Below the pieces are notes generated by a model that had not been told where the DNA came from, did not search any database, and saw only the letters and a program-made list of their open reading frames with translations. A DNA stretch of 10,977 nucleotides from Chloroflexi bacterium RBG_19FT_COMBO_48_23 (GTDB lineage Bacteria > Chloroflexota > Dehalococcoidia > GIF9 > UBA5620). Of this stretch, positions 1-7,999 are shown piece after piece; position 1 is the first letter of the stretch, and the number at the start of each line of letters is the position of its first letter. The position numbers were made by a program, and so were the translations under genes. The stretch is from contig MGOH01000071.1 in NCBI GenBank assembly GCA_001795315.1, forward strand, positions 1 to 10,977. The letters run 5' to 3'.

Positions 1-804
1 ACAGATACAACCAGTTCCGTTACAGCCCCAACTACACCGTCTGACGAAACCATAATAGGGAGTGACCCGGTATCCGGGCAAAACCAGGATATTGACCTGA
101 GCTGGCAGGAATTTTGTTTATCCAGCGAATATCAGGTACAAATCGCCAAAGACGCGGGCTTCACCATAATAGTTGTCGATACCGGCGCCTTCGATACTGC
201 CGTCTACTACCCTGCCGGCGGGCGAGCCAGGTCGCCATCCGCCCTGACTCCATGGGGCAACTTAGAGAGCGGTCATACCTACTACTGGCGGGTAAGAGTC
301 CGTCAGGCAGCTACCGGCCAGTATATGCACAGCCCGTGGTCTGAAGTCAAAAGTTTCACCGTCGGGTCCGGGTTCTCGACAAGCACTACGTCCTACGGGC
401 TACAGTCGTTATATCCGAATAATGGCGGCAACAGTTGTCCTGTAAAACCAGCATCCTTCGCATGGTCACCGTTCAAGGGCACCACAAAGTACAGGTTCGT
501 CCTGGCTGAGGATGCGGCAATGACACAGGTAGTCAAGGAGACTGAAGTGACCACTACCGCCTACGATTACGATGGACAACTAGAATACGGCCAGAGCTAC
601 TTCTGGAGGGTGATGGCACTGGAGCCAGTGCCGAGCGACTGGTCTGCCACCTTCAGTTTCAATACTGAGGCGGCGCCATCAGCTCCACCAGCGCAACCGG
701 CACCACAGCCAGAAACTCCGCTCTGGGCATGGGTGGTCATCGCCAGCGGTCTAGCCCTGCTGGTTGCCATAATAGTTCTCATCTTCGGAGCACGCCGGAG
801 ATAA
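1..804 (+). CDS. Membrane-anchored surface protein with fibronectin-III-like modules (3' part only)
   Basis: The frame is open from base 1 to the TAA at 802-804, giving 267 visible residues; the N-terminus lies outside the window. An internal ATG at 325 is not a credible start because the first module begins well before it. Two beta-sandwich modules of the fibronectin-III-like type common in large bacterial surface proteins are visible, roughly residues 25-122 and 145-222. Each has an SW/AWSPF-type strand early and a diagnostic late strand (YYWRVRV near 94-100, YFWRVMA near 200-206). A Pro/Ala-rich linker (about 224-240) leads to one hydrophobic helix (about 241-263) ending in GARRR, so the protein should be anchored by its C-terminus with its bulk outside. 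The gene at 4859 has the same C-terminal plan. The function is unknown; adhesion or a cell-envelope structural role is only inference. Confidence 0.85.
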   Translation, partial: TDTTSSVTAPTTPSDETIIGSDPVSGQNQDIDLSWQEFCLSSEYQVQIAKDAGFTIIVVDTGAFDTAVYYPAGGRARSPSALTPWGNLESGHTYYWRVRVRQAATGQYMHSPWSEVKSFTVGSGFSTSTTSYGLQSLYPNNGGNSCPVKPASFAWSPFKGTTKYRFVLAEDAAMTQVVKETEVTTTAYDYDGQLEYGQSYFWRVMALEPVPSDWSATFSFNTEAAPSAPPAQPAPQPETPLWAWVVIASGLALLVAIIVLIFGARRR

Positions 805-819
805 GAGCCCACCAAAGAC

Positions 820-848
820 TTGACAACCTGCAAAAGAGTTCCTATAAT
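820..848 (+). promoter_or_regulatory. Consensus sigma70 promoter for the pyrG-tal-rho operon
   Basis: TTGACA at 820-825 and TATAAT at 843-848 are separated by exactly 17 bp, so both hexamers and the spacer match the sigma70/SigA consensus perfectly. Transcription should begin near 855, leaving a leader of about 190 nt before pyrG. No terminator hairpin is visible between the upstream gene's stop (804) and this promoter. Confidence 0.8.
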
Positions 849-920
849 TAAAATAAACCACTTGCCTCTACATTCAAGCTTGTTACCCTTTTGATTTTCT
901 CCCGCAATGAAGCGTACAAA

Positions 921-1043
921 ATGTGTTCTTATAGTTATAACCAGAACCAGATTATGGTGACATTTACATTTGCTTTCCCGGAAACAGTTAACCTCTTAGG
1001 AGAATTGGCTTTCCGAAACCAGAATAAGTATCGAATACGCTAA
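921..1043 (+). CDS. Possible 40-codon leader ORF coupled to pyrG (tentative)
   Basis: This frame is open from 852 to a TAA at 1041-1043. It has ATG codons at 921 and 954 and a TTG at 1005. The stop shares its last A with the pyrG ATG (TAATG), the classic arrangement for translational coupling by terminating ribosomes. pyrG has no Shine-Dalgarno sequence just before its ATG. The only strong one nearby is AGGAG at 998-1002, about 40 nt too far upstream, but inside this ORF and just before the TTG at 1005. The peptide from ATG 921 ends NQNKYRIR. No good ribosome binding site precedes ATG 921 or 954, and the product resembles nothing I know, so it may be chance. Confidence 0.2.
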   Translation: MCSYSYNQNQIMVTFTFAFPETVNLLGELAFRNQNKYRIR

Positions 1044-2674
1044 TGAGCAAGTATATCTTCGTCACCGGCGGCGTAGTAAGCTCAGTAGGCAAAGGTATCA
1101 GTGTCGCCTCCATCGGCAGAATCTTGAAAAGTCGTTCTATATCAGTATCCGTGCAGAAGCTTGACCCGTATATTAATGTCGACCCGGGAACTATGTCCCC
1201 ATACCAGCACGGTGAAGTTTTTGTCACACAAGACGGCGCTGAGACCGACCTTGACCTGGGACACTACGAGAGGTTTATCGACATCGATTTAACTTCGGCT
1301 TCCAATGTTACCTCGGGTCAGATTTACTCGGCGGTCATCGCCGGGGAAAGACGTGGGGATTACCTTGGAGGCACTATACAGGTGATTCCACATGTCACCA
1401 ACGAGATAAAGCGGAGGATAAGGGAAGTATCCCAGCTCTCAGGCGCTGAGGTGATTATCGTTGAGGTTGGTGGTACTGTAGGCGACATCGAAGGCTTGCC
1501 CTTCCTGGAAGCCATACGCCAGATGCGAAATGAAGAGGGCAGGGACAACGTCCTCTACGTCCATGTTACTTTCCTGCCATACATAGCCACCACCCACGAA
1601 CTTAAGACCAAGCCGACCCAGCACAGCGTTAACGAGTTAAGACGCATCGGCATTCAGCCAGACATCATTCTGTGCCGCTCGGACGAAGAAATTCCCGAAA
1701 GCCTGAAAGAAAAGATATCACTGTTTTGCGATGTGGATAAAGAAGCGGTCATACCGCTGGTCACCGCCGAGACCATATACGAGGTACCGCTGATGCTCGA
1801 GGAGACCGGGCTGAGCAATTTAATTATCGGCCGCCTCAGGCTTGAAGCTAAAGATGTTGACCTTGACGAGTGGCGAGAAATGGTAGACAAACTAAAAGCT
1901 CCTAAAGAGCCAGTGAATATAGCCCTTGTGGGCAAGTATATAGAGCTTCAGGACGCTTACTATTCTGTGCGTGAAGCTCTGTGTCATGCCGGACTGCACC
2001 ATGACCGTCAGATAAACATACTTTGGGTTCAATCCGAAGACCTGCAGTCCAACGGCGATATAAACCGACTGAAGTCAGCCCAGGGCATTATAGTACCGGG
2101 CGGCTTCGGTGACCGTGGCATAGAAGGCATGATAACCACGGCTAATTATGCTCGCCAGAACAATATTCCCTATCTGGGCCTATGCCTTGGCATGCAGGTC
2201 ATGGTTATCGAATTCGGGCGCTATGCTTTAAATAGCAAAGAGGTCAACTCTACCGAATTTGACCCCAACACACCATATCCGGTAATAGACCTGCTGCCGG
2301 AACAACACGATATCACTGACATGGGCGGCACTATGAGGCTAGGCACCTATCCTTGCCACCTCGTTCCTATGACAAAAGCAGCCAGAGCTTACGGAGAAAC
2401 CGTGGTCTATGAGCGCCACCGTCACCGATTTGAGGTCAACAACCGCTTCCGCGAGCCGTTGGAGCAGAAAGGGCTTATCCCCAGCGGATTATCTCCAGAC
2501 AATCGACTTGTTGAGATAGTCGAAGTCAAAGACCATCCCTGGATGGTGGCTTGCCAATTTCACCCCGAATTCAAGTCACGCCCCGATAACCCGCATCCCC
2601 TGTTTACCAGCTTCGTCGGGGCTGCCAAGGAAACTCTGGTTGAAGGCACTCAAGTGACTCTGCCACTAGCATGA
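1043..2674 (+). CDS. pyrG: CTP synthase (glutamine-hydrolysing)
   Basis: This is CTP synthase, 543 residues, the usual family length. It converts UTP to CTP with ATP and glutamine-derived ammonia, the last step of de novo cytidine nucleotide synthesis, and acts in the cytosol as a tetramer. The N-terminal amidoligase domain (about 1-265) opens with the family signature [13 protein letters not shown] at 6-18, which holds the P-loop. The C-terminal class I glutamine amidotransferase domain (about 290-535) has the nucleophile elbow GLCLGMQ with Cys381 and the downstream His507-Pro-Glu509, completing the Cys-His-Glu triad. The start is fixed by an in-frame stop at 1025-1027 upstream and by the conserved N-terminal motif. 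No Shine-Dalgarno lies immediately upstream, which is unusual; see the leader ORF. It is first in an operon, 36 bp before the transaldolase gene. Confidence 0.99.
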   Translation: MSKYIFVTGGVVSSVGKGISVASIGRILKSRSISVSVQKLDPYINVDPGTMSPYQHGEVFVTQDGAETDLDLGHYERFIDIDLTSASNVTSGQIYSAVIAGERRGDYLGGTIQVIPHVTNEIKRRIREVSQLSGAEVIIVEVGGTVGDIEGLPFLEAIRQMRNEEGRDNVLYVHVTFLPYIATTHELKTKPTQHSVNELRRIGIQPDIILCRSDEEIPESLKEKISLFCDVDKEAVIPLVTAETIYEVPLMLEETGLSNLIIGRLRLEAKDVDLDEWREMVDKLKAPKEPVNIALVGKYIELQDAYYSVREALCHAGLHHDRQINILWVQSEDLQSNGDINRLKSAQGIIVPGGFGDRGIEGMITTANYARQNNIPYLGLCLGMQVMVIEFGRYALNSKEVNSTEFDPNTPYPVIDLLPEQHDITDMGGTMRLGTYPCHLVPMTKAARAYGETVVYERHRHRFEVNNRFREPLEQKGLIPSGLSPDNRLVEIVEVKDHPWMVACQFHPEFKSRPDNPHPLFTSFVGAAKETLVEGTQVTLPLA

Positions 2675-2710
2675 AACCATTATGAGCCTGATCAACTTTG
2701 GGAGGAGCAC

Positions 2711-3388
2711 ATGCAACTTTTTCTAGATACAGCTAACATTCAACACATAAGCCACGGGGTCAGGATGGGAGTAATTACCGGTGTGACCACCAACCCCAGC
2801 CTGATATCCAAAGAGGGCAAGGTGGATTATAAACGCCATGTCCAGGAAATCTGCTCTATAGTCCCTGGGCCGGTATCAACCGAGGTGGTAAGCCAGAATG
2901 CCGCAGGAATGGTCACCGAAGCCAGACAAATCGCCTCCTGGGCAAAAAATGTGGTGGTAAAAATACCGGCAAGCTTAGAAGGTGTTGAAGCTACATATCA
3001 ACTAGCGAAGGAAGGCATCAAGGTAAACTTTACCCTTTGCTTCTCTGTAAACCAGGCTCTACTGGCCGCCGCAGCCGGAGCCACGTTTGTCAGTCCTTTC
3101 GTCGGCAGGCTTGACGACATCGGCGAAAATGGCATGGGACTTGTAAAGGAGATTGTGGCAGCGTACAAAAACTACCCTGATTCTATTAAGACGCAGGTAA
3201 TCGCTGCCAGTATCAGGCATCCGCAGCATTGCATCGAGGCGGCTCAAGCTGGTGCCCAAATAGCTACCGTTCCGTATCAATTGTTGATGCAGATGATTCA
3301 ACACCCGTTGACCGATATCGGCATAAGGCGATTCTTGGAAGATTGGAACAAAGTAATGGGACCTACTACCGCAGATACCAAGCACTAG
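2711..3388 (+). CDS. tal: Transaldolase of the short FSA/TalC family
   Basis: This 225-residue single-domain TIM barrel belongs to the family covering TalC transaldolases and fructose-6-phosphate aldolases. Visible landmarks are the N-terminal LFLDTAN strand, GVTTNPSL at 24-31 and the Schiff-base lysine Lys84 in VVVKIP. Residues that separate the two activities point to transaldolase. Glu58 (in STEVV) sits where E. coli FSA has Gln59, and Phe130 (in VSPFVGR) where FSA has Tyr131; transaldolases have Glu and Phe there. So it probably moves a dihydroxyacetone unit in the non-oxidative pentose phosphate pathway, though databases may label it fructose-6-phosphate aldolase. A strong GGAGGAG at 2701-2707 sets the start. 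It is the middle gene of the operon, 35 bp before rho. Confidence 0.93.
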   Translation: MQLFLDTANIQHISHGVRMGVITGVTTNPSLISKEGKVDYKRHVQEICSIVPGPVSTEVVSQNAAGMVTEARQIASWAKNVVVKIPASLEGVEATYQLAKEGIKVNFTLCFSVNQALLAAAAGATFVSPFVGRLDDIGENGMGLVKEIVAAYKNYPDSIKTQVIAASIRHPQHCIEAAQAGAQIATVPYQLLMQMIQHPLTDIGIRRFLEDWNKVMGPTTADTKH

Positions 3389-3423
3389 GTAGCAAACTAT
3401 ACTTTATATGAGAGGTTACTAAC

Positions 3424-4686
3424 ATGAACATCGCTGAACTGGAAACAAAAACTCGAGACGAACTGGTCGATATGGCTAAACAACAGGGGGTCGAAGGTTA
3501 CAGTGGGCTTAAGAAACAAGAGCTCATCATGCGGCTTGTTCAAGCCCAGGCTGAGCAGCAGGGCTACCTGTTTGTCGGCGGTGTCCTGGATATCATGAGC
3601 GATGGCTATGGCTTCCTGCGTCAGGAGAGCCTGCTACCAGGGCCCAACGATATCTACATCTCTAACTCCCAGATTCGCCGCTTTAGCTTAAGGCCTGGCG
3701 ACACTGTCTCCGGACAGGGCAGGCCCCCTAAAGAGGGGGAGAAATACTGCAGCCTGATCCGGGTGGAGGCGATTAATGGGATAGACCCGGAGCAATCTAA
3801 GGGCCGAACCCATTTCAGTTCCCTGACACCGACTTTTCCCGATAAAATATTCAACCTGGAGACGAATTCGAATTATTTATCAACACGGCTAATAAACTTG
3901 ATATCTCCCATCGGCCGAGGTCAGCGCGGGCTTATCGTATCACCACCTAAAGCCGGCAAAACTGTGCTTCTTAAGCATATAGCCAATGCTATCACAACTA
4001 ACTACACCGAGCCTCACCTGATGGTCTGCCTCATCGGTGAAAGGCCCGAAGAGGTCACTGACATGAAACGCTCGGTAAAAGCCGAAGTTGTTGCCGCCAC
4101 CTTCGATGAGCTGGCAGAGAACCACACACGAGTAGCAGAATTAGCCCTGGAGCGAGCCAAAAGGCTGGTGGAAATAGGTAAGGATGTAGTTATCCTGCTC
4201 GATGGCATTACCCGATTGACTCGCGCCTATAATCTGGCGATACCACCCAGTGGGCGCACGCTGTCCGGAGGCATTGATTCGGTAGCCCTCTATCCGCCAA
4301 AGCGCTTCTTCGGTGCAGCTCGTAATACCGAAGAGGGGGGCAGCCTGACCATCATCGCTACTTGTCTGGTTGACACCGGCAGCCGCATGGACGAGCTGAT
4401 CTACGAAGAATTTAAGGGCACCGGCAATATGGAATTGCAGCTCGACCGCCGCCTGGCTGAAAAAAGAATCTTCCCGGCTATTGATATCCTGCACAGCGGC
4501 ACCCGTCGCGAGGAGCTATTGCTCGATGAGACCACATTGAAACAGGTCTGGTTACTCCGTCGTATAGTCAATATGCTGGCTGAAGATTCACCGAACAACA
4601 CCGACGCCACCGAAAGACTTCTCGACCGTATGGCTAAAACCAAAACCAATGCTGAGTTTCTGATAACACTATCCAAAGACATGTAA
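3424..4686 (+). CDS. rho: Transcription termination factor Rho
   Basis: This is the ring-shaped hexameric RNA helicase that ends transcription, 420 residues, close to the 419 of E. coli and lacking the long N-terminal insertions of actinobacterial forms. Order of parts: Rho-N helical bundle (about 1-45); an OB-fold RNA-binding domain with an RNP1-like DGYGFLR near 60-66 and an RNP2-like DIYIS; then the RecA-type motor with Walker A SPPKAGKT at 173-180, Walker B ending at Asp260, and the conserved stretches [22 protein letters not shown] and [16 protein letters not shown] at 3411-3415 sets the start. Two positions differ from most Rho proteins: Gly205 (E. coli Asp210) and Gly261 (E. coli Ser266). 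The latter is a known bicyclomycin-resistance position, so reduced drug sensitivity is predicted. It is the last gene of the pyrG operon; no hairpin terminator follows it. Confidence 0.99.
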   Translation: MNIAELETKTRDELVDMAKQQGVEGYSGLKKQELIMRLVQAQAEQQGYLFVGGVLDIMSDGYGFLRQESLLPGPNDIYISNSQIRRFSLRPGDTVSGQGRPPKEGEKYCSLIRVEAINGIDPEQSKGRTHFSSLTPTFPDKIFNLETNSNYLSTRLINLISPIGRGQRGLIVSPPKAGKTVLLKHIANAITTNYTEPHLMVCLIGERPEEVTDMKRSVKAEVVAATFDELAENHTRVAELALERAKRLVEIGKDVVILLDGITRLTRAYNLAIPPSGRTLSGGIDSVALYPPKRFFGAARNTEEGGSLTIIATCLVDTGSRMDELIYEEFKGTGNMELQLDRRLAEKRIFPAIDILHSGTRREELLLDETTLKQVWLLRRIVNMLAEDSPNNTDATERLLDRMAKTKTNAEFLITLSKDM

Positions 4687-4803
4687 GCGAGTATTCATTT
4701 GTCATTGCCATGAAAAAGAAACTCCTGGCTCACAGCGGCAGAGAGAATCTGCCCAAAGTCTCAGTCGACCAATTGTGTGTGGATATAAAAGAGACTGACT
4801 ATA

Positions 4804-4831
4804 TTGACTTTCACCTATTTCGTGTTATGAT
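4804..4831 (+). promoter_or_regulatory. Sigma70 promoter with extended -10 for the IPT-repeat surface protein
   Basis: TTGACT at 4804-4809 and TATGAT at 4826-4831 are 16 bp apart, with TGT just before the -10 giving an extended -10 element. Transcription would start near 4838, about 20 nt before the start codon, leaving room for GGAGGA at 4849-4854. The gene is therefore likely expressed separately from rho. Confidence 0.65.
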
Positions 4832-4858
4832 AACAGGCAAAACTGCCCGGAGGAAGCG

Positions 4859-6646
4859 ATGAAAGCAGGAACTACGGCTACAGCACTCGTCCTTCTATCG
4901 CTTGCTGTGTGCCTGATACCGGTGCCAGCCTATGCCAACTCCCTTTCGCTTAACACAGCACAAGGAATCGTTGGCACAAACGTGACCATTCCGTCTGTGA
5001 CTGGCTACGGAATGGGCAATTACCAGCTTTACTGGGGCGAAACTGACCAGCTTATAGGCCAGGGTGAAGTCAAGCAGGGGATGGCCACGATAGCCTTCAT
5101 CGTTCCAGAAGCTGTCAGAGGAAAGCATAAGGTAACCCTGAAGATAGCCGGTGAGTTCTTCACCACTGAATTTACCGTCATTCCATCTATCAGTCTTAGC
5201 ATTGACCAGGGTTCCGTAGGCTCAAACCTGACCGCCACCGGCAGGGGTTTCAACGCCAACGAGTCAAATATCCAAGTATTATATGATAGTAGCCCGGTGG
5301 AAACCGGGATTGTAGCCAGCAATAAAGGAAGCTGGCAAAGCGCATTCAAAGTCCCAAAGAGCAGCCGGGGGCAACATATTATCGACACTACAGGCACCAC
5401 ACCAGCCTCTGAAGTCGAAGACAAGGTCTTCACAATAATCCCAACAATAGACGTCAACCCTTCGTATGGATGGGTAGCCACGGTGGTGGGCGTTTATGGC
5501 AGCGGCTTTGCCAGCGGGGAAACAAACATCAAAGTAATTTACGATGGTGGAACAGTAAAAATTGGCATAGCGGCTGATGCAGGTGGCTCATGGCAATCCA
5601 GTTTCTCCGTCCCAGCGTCTTCTAAAGGTGGCCACGAGATAAGAGCCTATGGGGCGATTACCAACGAAGCTGATTTAGTCGCAGCTAGCTTCTCCGTGTC
5701 TCCGGGAATAAAGCTTGAACCTGTCTCCGGTTATCTTGGTGGCGCCATTTATGTCGGCGACGGCCTCTGGGTCAGCGGTGTCGGCTTCGAAGCCAATGAA
5801 GGCGGCATCAGGGTCACCTTTGATGGGTCTCTGAATATCAGCGACATAGTCGCCGATACCAAAGGCTCATGGTCAGATAGATTAGAGGTACCCCCATGTA
5901 GCAAGGGAGAACACACTATAGATGCTTCCGGAGAGATAACTAGATCCAGCGATATTGTGGACGCTATTGTAATCATCTCACCGAAAATAGAGCTGAATCC
6001 TACTTCAGGCGCTATAGGCTCTGATATAACCGTTCACGGCGAGGGTTTTGCAGCAAATCAGGTTATAACTATTAGCTACGATGGGGTTCAAGTGTCTACC
6101 GGCGCAGCTACAGATGCTAAAGGTAACTTCACAACCAGCTTCAAAATTCCGAAAAGCAGGGCTGGCGACCATACTGTAACTGTCACTGACGCTACGGCCT
6201 CCGTATTCTCCGCGAGCGTAAACGTGGAATCAACACCACCACCGGTACCAAGTCCGGTATCTCCGGAAGCCGGCAGTGAGTTCGGCTTTCTCAGTACAAC
6301 CACCATCGCCTTCAAGTGGGCAGATGTCGAAGATCCCAGCGGAGTATACTACATACTCGAAATAAGCCCCAGCGCTAATTTCGCCGGTACGATAATTCGA
6401 AAAGAGGGGTTGACTGCGTCCGAGTACGCACTGGCTGATAGCGAAGGGCTGACAAAGGGGAACTACTATTGGAGAGTCAAAGCTGTAGATGGCGCTGACA
6501 ATCAGAGCGAATGGACAAACGGTCAACTCTTCAAGGTCGGTGGTTTGAACTGGTGGCTAATATTAGTCATTATAGTAGTCGCCGCAGTCGTAATCATCAT
6601 CATCTGGCGCTTGGTATCCGTAAGTCGTAAGGACGAATGGAAATAA
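4859..6646 (+). CDS. Secreted, C-terminally anchored protein with IPT/TIG-like repeats and a fibronectin-like module
   Basis: This is a 595-residue cell-surface protein of unknown function. A Sec signal peptide (about 1-26, cleavage likely after AYA) precedes five Ig-like units of the IPT/TIG type, roughly 28-107, 110-193, 196-280, 284-373 and 376-456. Units 2-5 share a pattern: P-x-I then a G-x-x-G turn, a GxGF motif, a YDG/FDG strand, (A/N)xKGSW or a variant at about 156, 242, 335 and 421, then VPxSSKGxHxI. Unit 1 is the most diverged. A fibronectin-III-like module follows (about 466-560) with YYWRVKAVD, then one transmembrane helix (about 564-586) and a short basic tail ending KDEWK. The start is set by GGAGGA four bases upstream and by the signal peptide. 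It may be an adhesin or envelope scaffold; no enzymatic motif is seen. Confidence 0.9.
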   Translation: MKAGTTATALVLLSLAVCLIPVPAYANSLSLNTAQGIVGTNVTIPSVTGYGMGNYQLYWGETDQLIGQGEVKQGMATIAFIVPEAVRGKHKVTLKIAGEFFTTEFTVIPSISLSIDQGSVGSNLTATGRGFNANESNIQVLYDSSPVETGIVASNKGSWQSAFKVPKSSRGQHIIDTTGTTPASEVEDKVFTIIPTIDVNPSYGWVATVVGVYGSGFASGETNIKVIYDGGTVKIGIAADAGGSWQSSFSVPASSKGGHEIRAYGAITNEADLVAASFSVSPGIKLEPVSGYLGGAIYVGDGLWVSGVGFEANEGGIRVTFDGSLNISDIVADTKGSWSDRLEVPPCSKGEHTIDASGEITRSSDIVDAIVIISPKIELNPTSGAIGSDITVHGEGFAANQVITISYDGVQVSTGAATDAKGNFTTSFKIPKSRAGDHTVTVTDATASVFSASVNVESTPPPVPSPVSPEAGSEFGFLSTTTIAFKWADVEDPSGVYYILEISPSANFAGTIIRKEGLTASEYALADSEGLTKGNYYWRVKAVDGADNQSEWTNGQLFKVGGLNWWLILVIIVVAAVVIIIIWRLVSVSRKDEWK

Positions 6647-6656
6647 AGACGCAAAC

Positions 6657-6685
6657 TTGACAATAGGTGACTTATAGCTTAATAT
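6657..6685 (+). promoter_or_regulatory. Sigma70 promoter for the CetZ-like gene
   Basis: A perfect TTGACA at 6657-6662 is followed, after 17 bp, by TAATAT at 6680-6685 (four of six bases of the -10 consensus). Transcription would begin near 6692, about 38 nt before the ATG, and run straight through the GTTAAC dyad to a strong AAGGAGGT ribosome binding site at 6719-6726. Confidence 0.65.
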
Positions 6686-6693
6686 GGAAAAAA

Positions 6694-6711
6694 GTTAACC
6701 AATATGTTAAC
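6694..6711 (+). repeat. Paired GTTAAC dyad in the 5' leader of the CetZ-like gene
   Basis: GTTAAC occurs at 6694-6699 and again at 6706-6711 with six bases between. Each copy is palindromic, and the pair could also fold as a 6-bp hairpin. It lies at the predicted transcription start and just upstream of the Shine-Dalgarno, the place expected for an operator or a translation-control hairpin. The role is inference. Confidence 0.4.
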
Positions 6712-6729
6712 GGAAATTAAGGAGGTATC

Positions 6730-7911
6730 ATGAGACTATTGGTTATCGGACTAGGGCAATGTGGCTCCCGAGTCGCTGACCAGTTTGTCCGATTAAATAA
6801 GCGAGCACGATCGCAGTGGGGCATCGATATAGTCACAGGAACCTTTGCTGTAAACACAGACCAGACTGACCTCACTGGCTTAACTCACATCGGCGCCGAT
6901 TTTATGCACCGCATTCTAATCGGTGGGCGCAAGACCTGGGGACACGGTGTGGGCAAGGTAAACGAGATGGGCGCTGAATTGGCCAGAGAAGACGGTGATA
7001 AGGTAGTGGATGCAGTGAGAACAGCATCCAATTTCTACCAGACCCACGCCTTCCTGCTTGTCTGCGGGGCGGCTGGTGGCACCGGCTCCGGCGCCATATC
7101 CATAATCGCCCAAATGCTTAAAGAGCGCTACATAGGCAAGCCGGTCTATGCCCTGGTTGTTCTTCCCTTCGAGCATGAAGAGATGGCTGAACTGAGAAGC
7201 GTTTACAATACCGCAACTTGTCTAAAGTCAATACATTCAGTGGCTGACGGCATATTTCTGGCAGACAATCAACGCTATGTCAGAAAGGACGCCAGCCTGT
7301 CAATGAACCTGGACAGAATAAACTCAACGATCGCCGAGCCCTTCTACGATATGATGTGTGCCGGCGAGGTAACCAAGTTTAAATACGTCGGCGCTAAAGT
7401 GCTGGATGCCGGCGACATCATGCAATCGATAGATGGCTGGACAGCAATAGGCGTTGGCAGCACCAAAATACCACATGCCTTCCGCTTCCCCTGGGAACTT
7501 AATAAAACCAACTTCAAAGAGAAGGGTGATGAGACTCTTAGAGCTATGCAGGCAATGGACGCTGCCTTTAGCGAGCTTTCTATCGGCTGCAGTCCTGAAG
7601 ATGCCGGCAGAGCTTTATATCTTCTGTCAGCACCGGGCAAAGATATGACTATGGATATAGCTAAAGGTCTGGGCGACTACCTCAGAGAGCTGGCAGAAAA
7701 CGCCGTAATTAGAGCCGGAGACTTCCCCAGGGGTGGAACAAGTGTAGATGTAACTGTAATACTTTCCCAGCTAGCCTTCGTCCAGAAAATAAGAGACTAC
7801 TATGATAGGGCTACAGCCTTTGCTCAGACTCAGAAGGAACGGATAAAGGAAACCACAGGCAGGCTCCGTGACATGGAGGAGGCTGCCAAGAGCTTGCCTA
7901 GCCTGATTTAA
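6730..7911 (+). CDS. CetZ-like tubulin/FtsZ-superfamily GTPase
   Basis: This 393-residue cytosolic protein belongs to the tubulin/FtsZ superfamily of polymerising GTPases. Visible motifs are the N-terminal nucleotide loop IGLGQCGSRVAD (6-17), AVNT at 40-43, the glycine-rich phosphate loop GAAGGTGSG at 113-121 and a T7-loop-like VLDAGDIM at 224-231, where Asp226 and Asp229 could match the catalytic aspartates of FtsZ. The stretch LIGGRKTWGHGVGKVNEMGAEL (about 63-84), the VLPFEHEE region near 144-151 and the LDAxDI(I/M) T7 form are what I remember from haloarchaeal CetZ cell-shape proteins, so I place it nearer CetZ than FtsZ. The C-terminus (about 356-393) is a charged helix with no FtsZ-type tail peptide. 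It has its own promoter and a strong ribosome binding site. A role in shape or envelope organisation is inferred from the family. Confidence 0.88.
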   Translation: MRLLVIGLGQCGSRVADQFVRLNKRARSQWGIDIVTGTFAVNTDQTDLTGLTHIGADFMHRILIGGRKTWGHGVGKVNEMGAELAREDGDKVVDAVRTASNFYQTHAFLLVCGAAGGTGSGAISIIAQMLKERYIGKPVYALVVLPFEHEEMAELRSVYNTATCLKSIHSVADGIFLADNQRYVRKDASLSMNLDRINSTIAEPFYDMMCAGEVTKFKYVGAKVLDAGDIMQSIDGWTAIGVGSTKIPHAFRFPWELNKTNFKEKGDETLRAMQAMDAAFSELSIGCSPEDAGRALYLLSAPGKDMTMDIAKGLGDYLRELAENAVIRAGDFPRGGTSVDVTVILSQLAFVQKIRDYYDRATAFAQTQKERIKETTGRLRDMEEAAKSLPSLI

Positions 7912-7944
7912 CCGCTTCGAAGCGTAGTTGTTCGCAATAAATAC

Positions 7945-7979
7945 AGAGGCGAGGCTTATAAACCTCGCCTCTTGTTATT
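7945..7979. terminator. Strong intrinsic terminator, probably bidirectional
   Basis: A perfect 10-bp stem (AGAGGCGAGG at 7945-7954 paired with CCTCGCCTCT at 7963-7972) encloses an 8-nt loop and is followed by the T-rich TTGTTATT. It lies 33 bp after the CetZ-like stop. On the minus strand the same stem is followed by a weaker T-rich run, so it could also end the terminase transcript, whose last stop is at 8000. It fits the convergent gene arrangement. Confidence 0.88.
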
Positions 7980-7999
7980 CTCACTTTGCACGGTCGCCA

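Noticed and set aside
988..1227. Minus-strand ORF antisense to the start of pyrG, representative of many antisense frames in the window.
   Set aside because: It mirrors a certain coding region, with no start signal or recognisable product. Similar shadows opposite pyrG, tal, rho, the IPT gene, the CetZ-like gene and the terminase were dropped for the same reason.
4710..4862. A 50-codon ORF after rho whose TGA overlaps the ATG of the IPT-repeat gene (ATGA).
   Set aside because: No ribosome binding site precedes it, the predicted promoter and Shine-Dalgarno of the IPT gene lie inside it, and the peptide is not recognisable. The overlap is most easily explained by chance.
7913..7924. Perfect 12-bp palindrome CGCTTCGAAGCG just after the CetZ-like stop, considered as a terminator.
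   Set aside because: The stem would have almost no loop and no T-run follows it; the strong hairpin at 7945-7972 explains termination.
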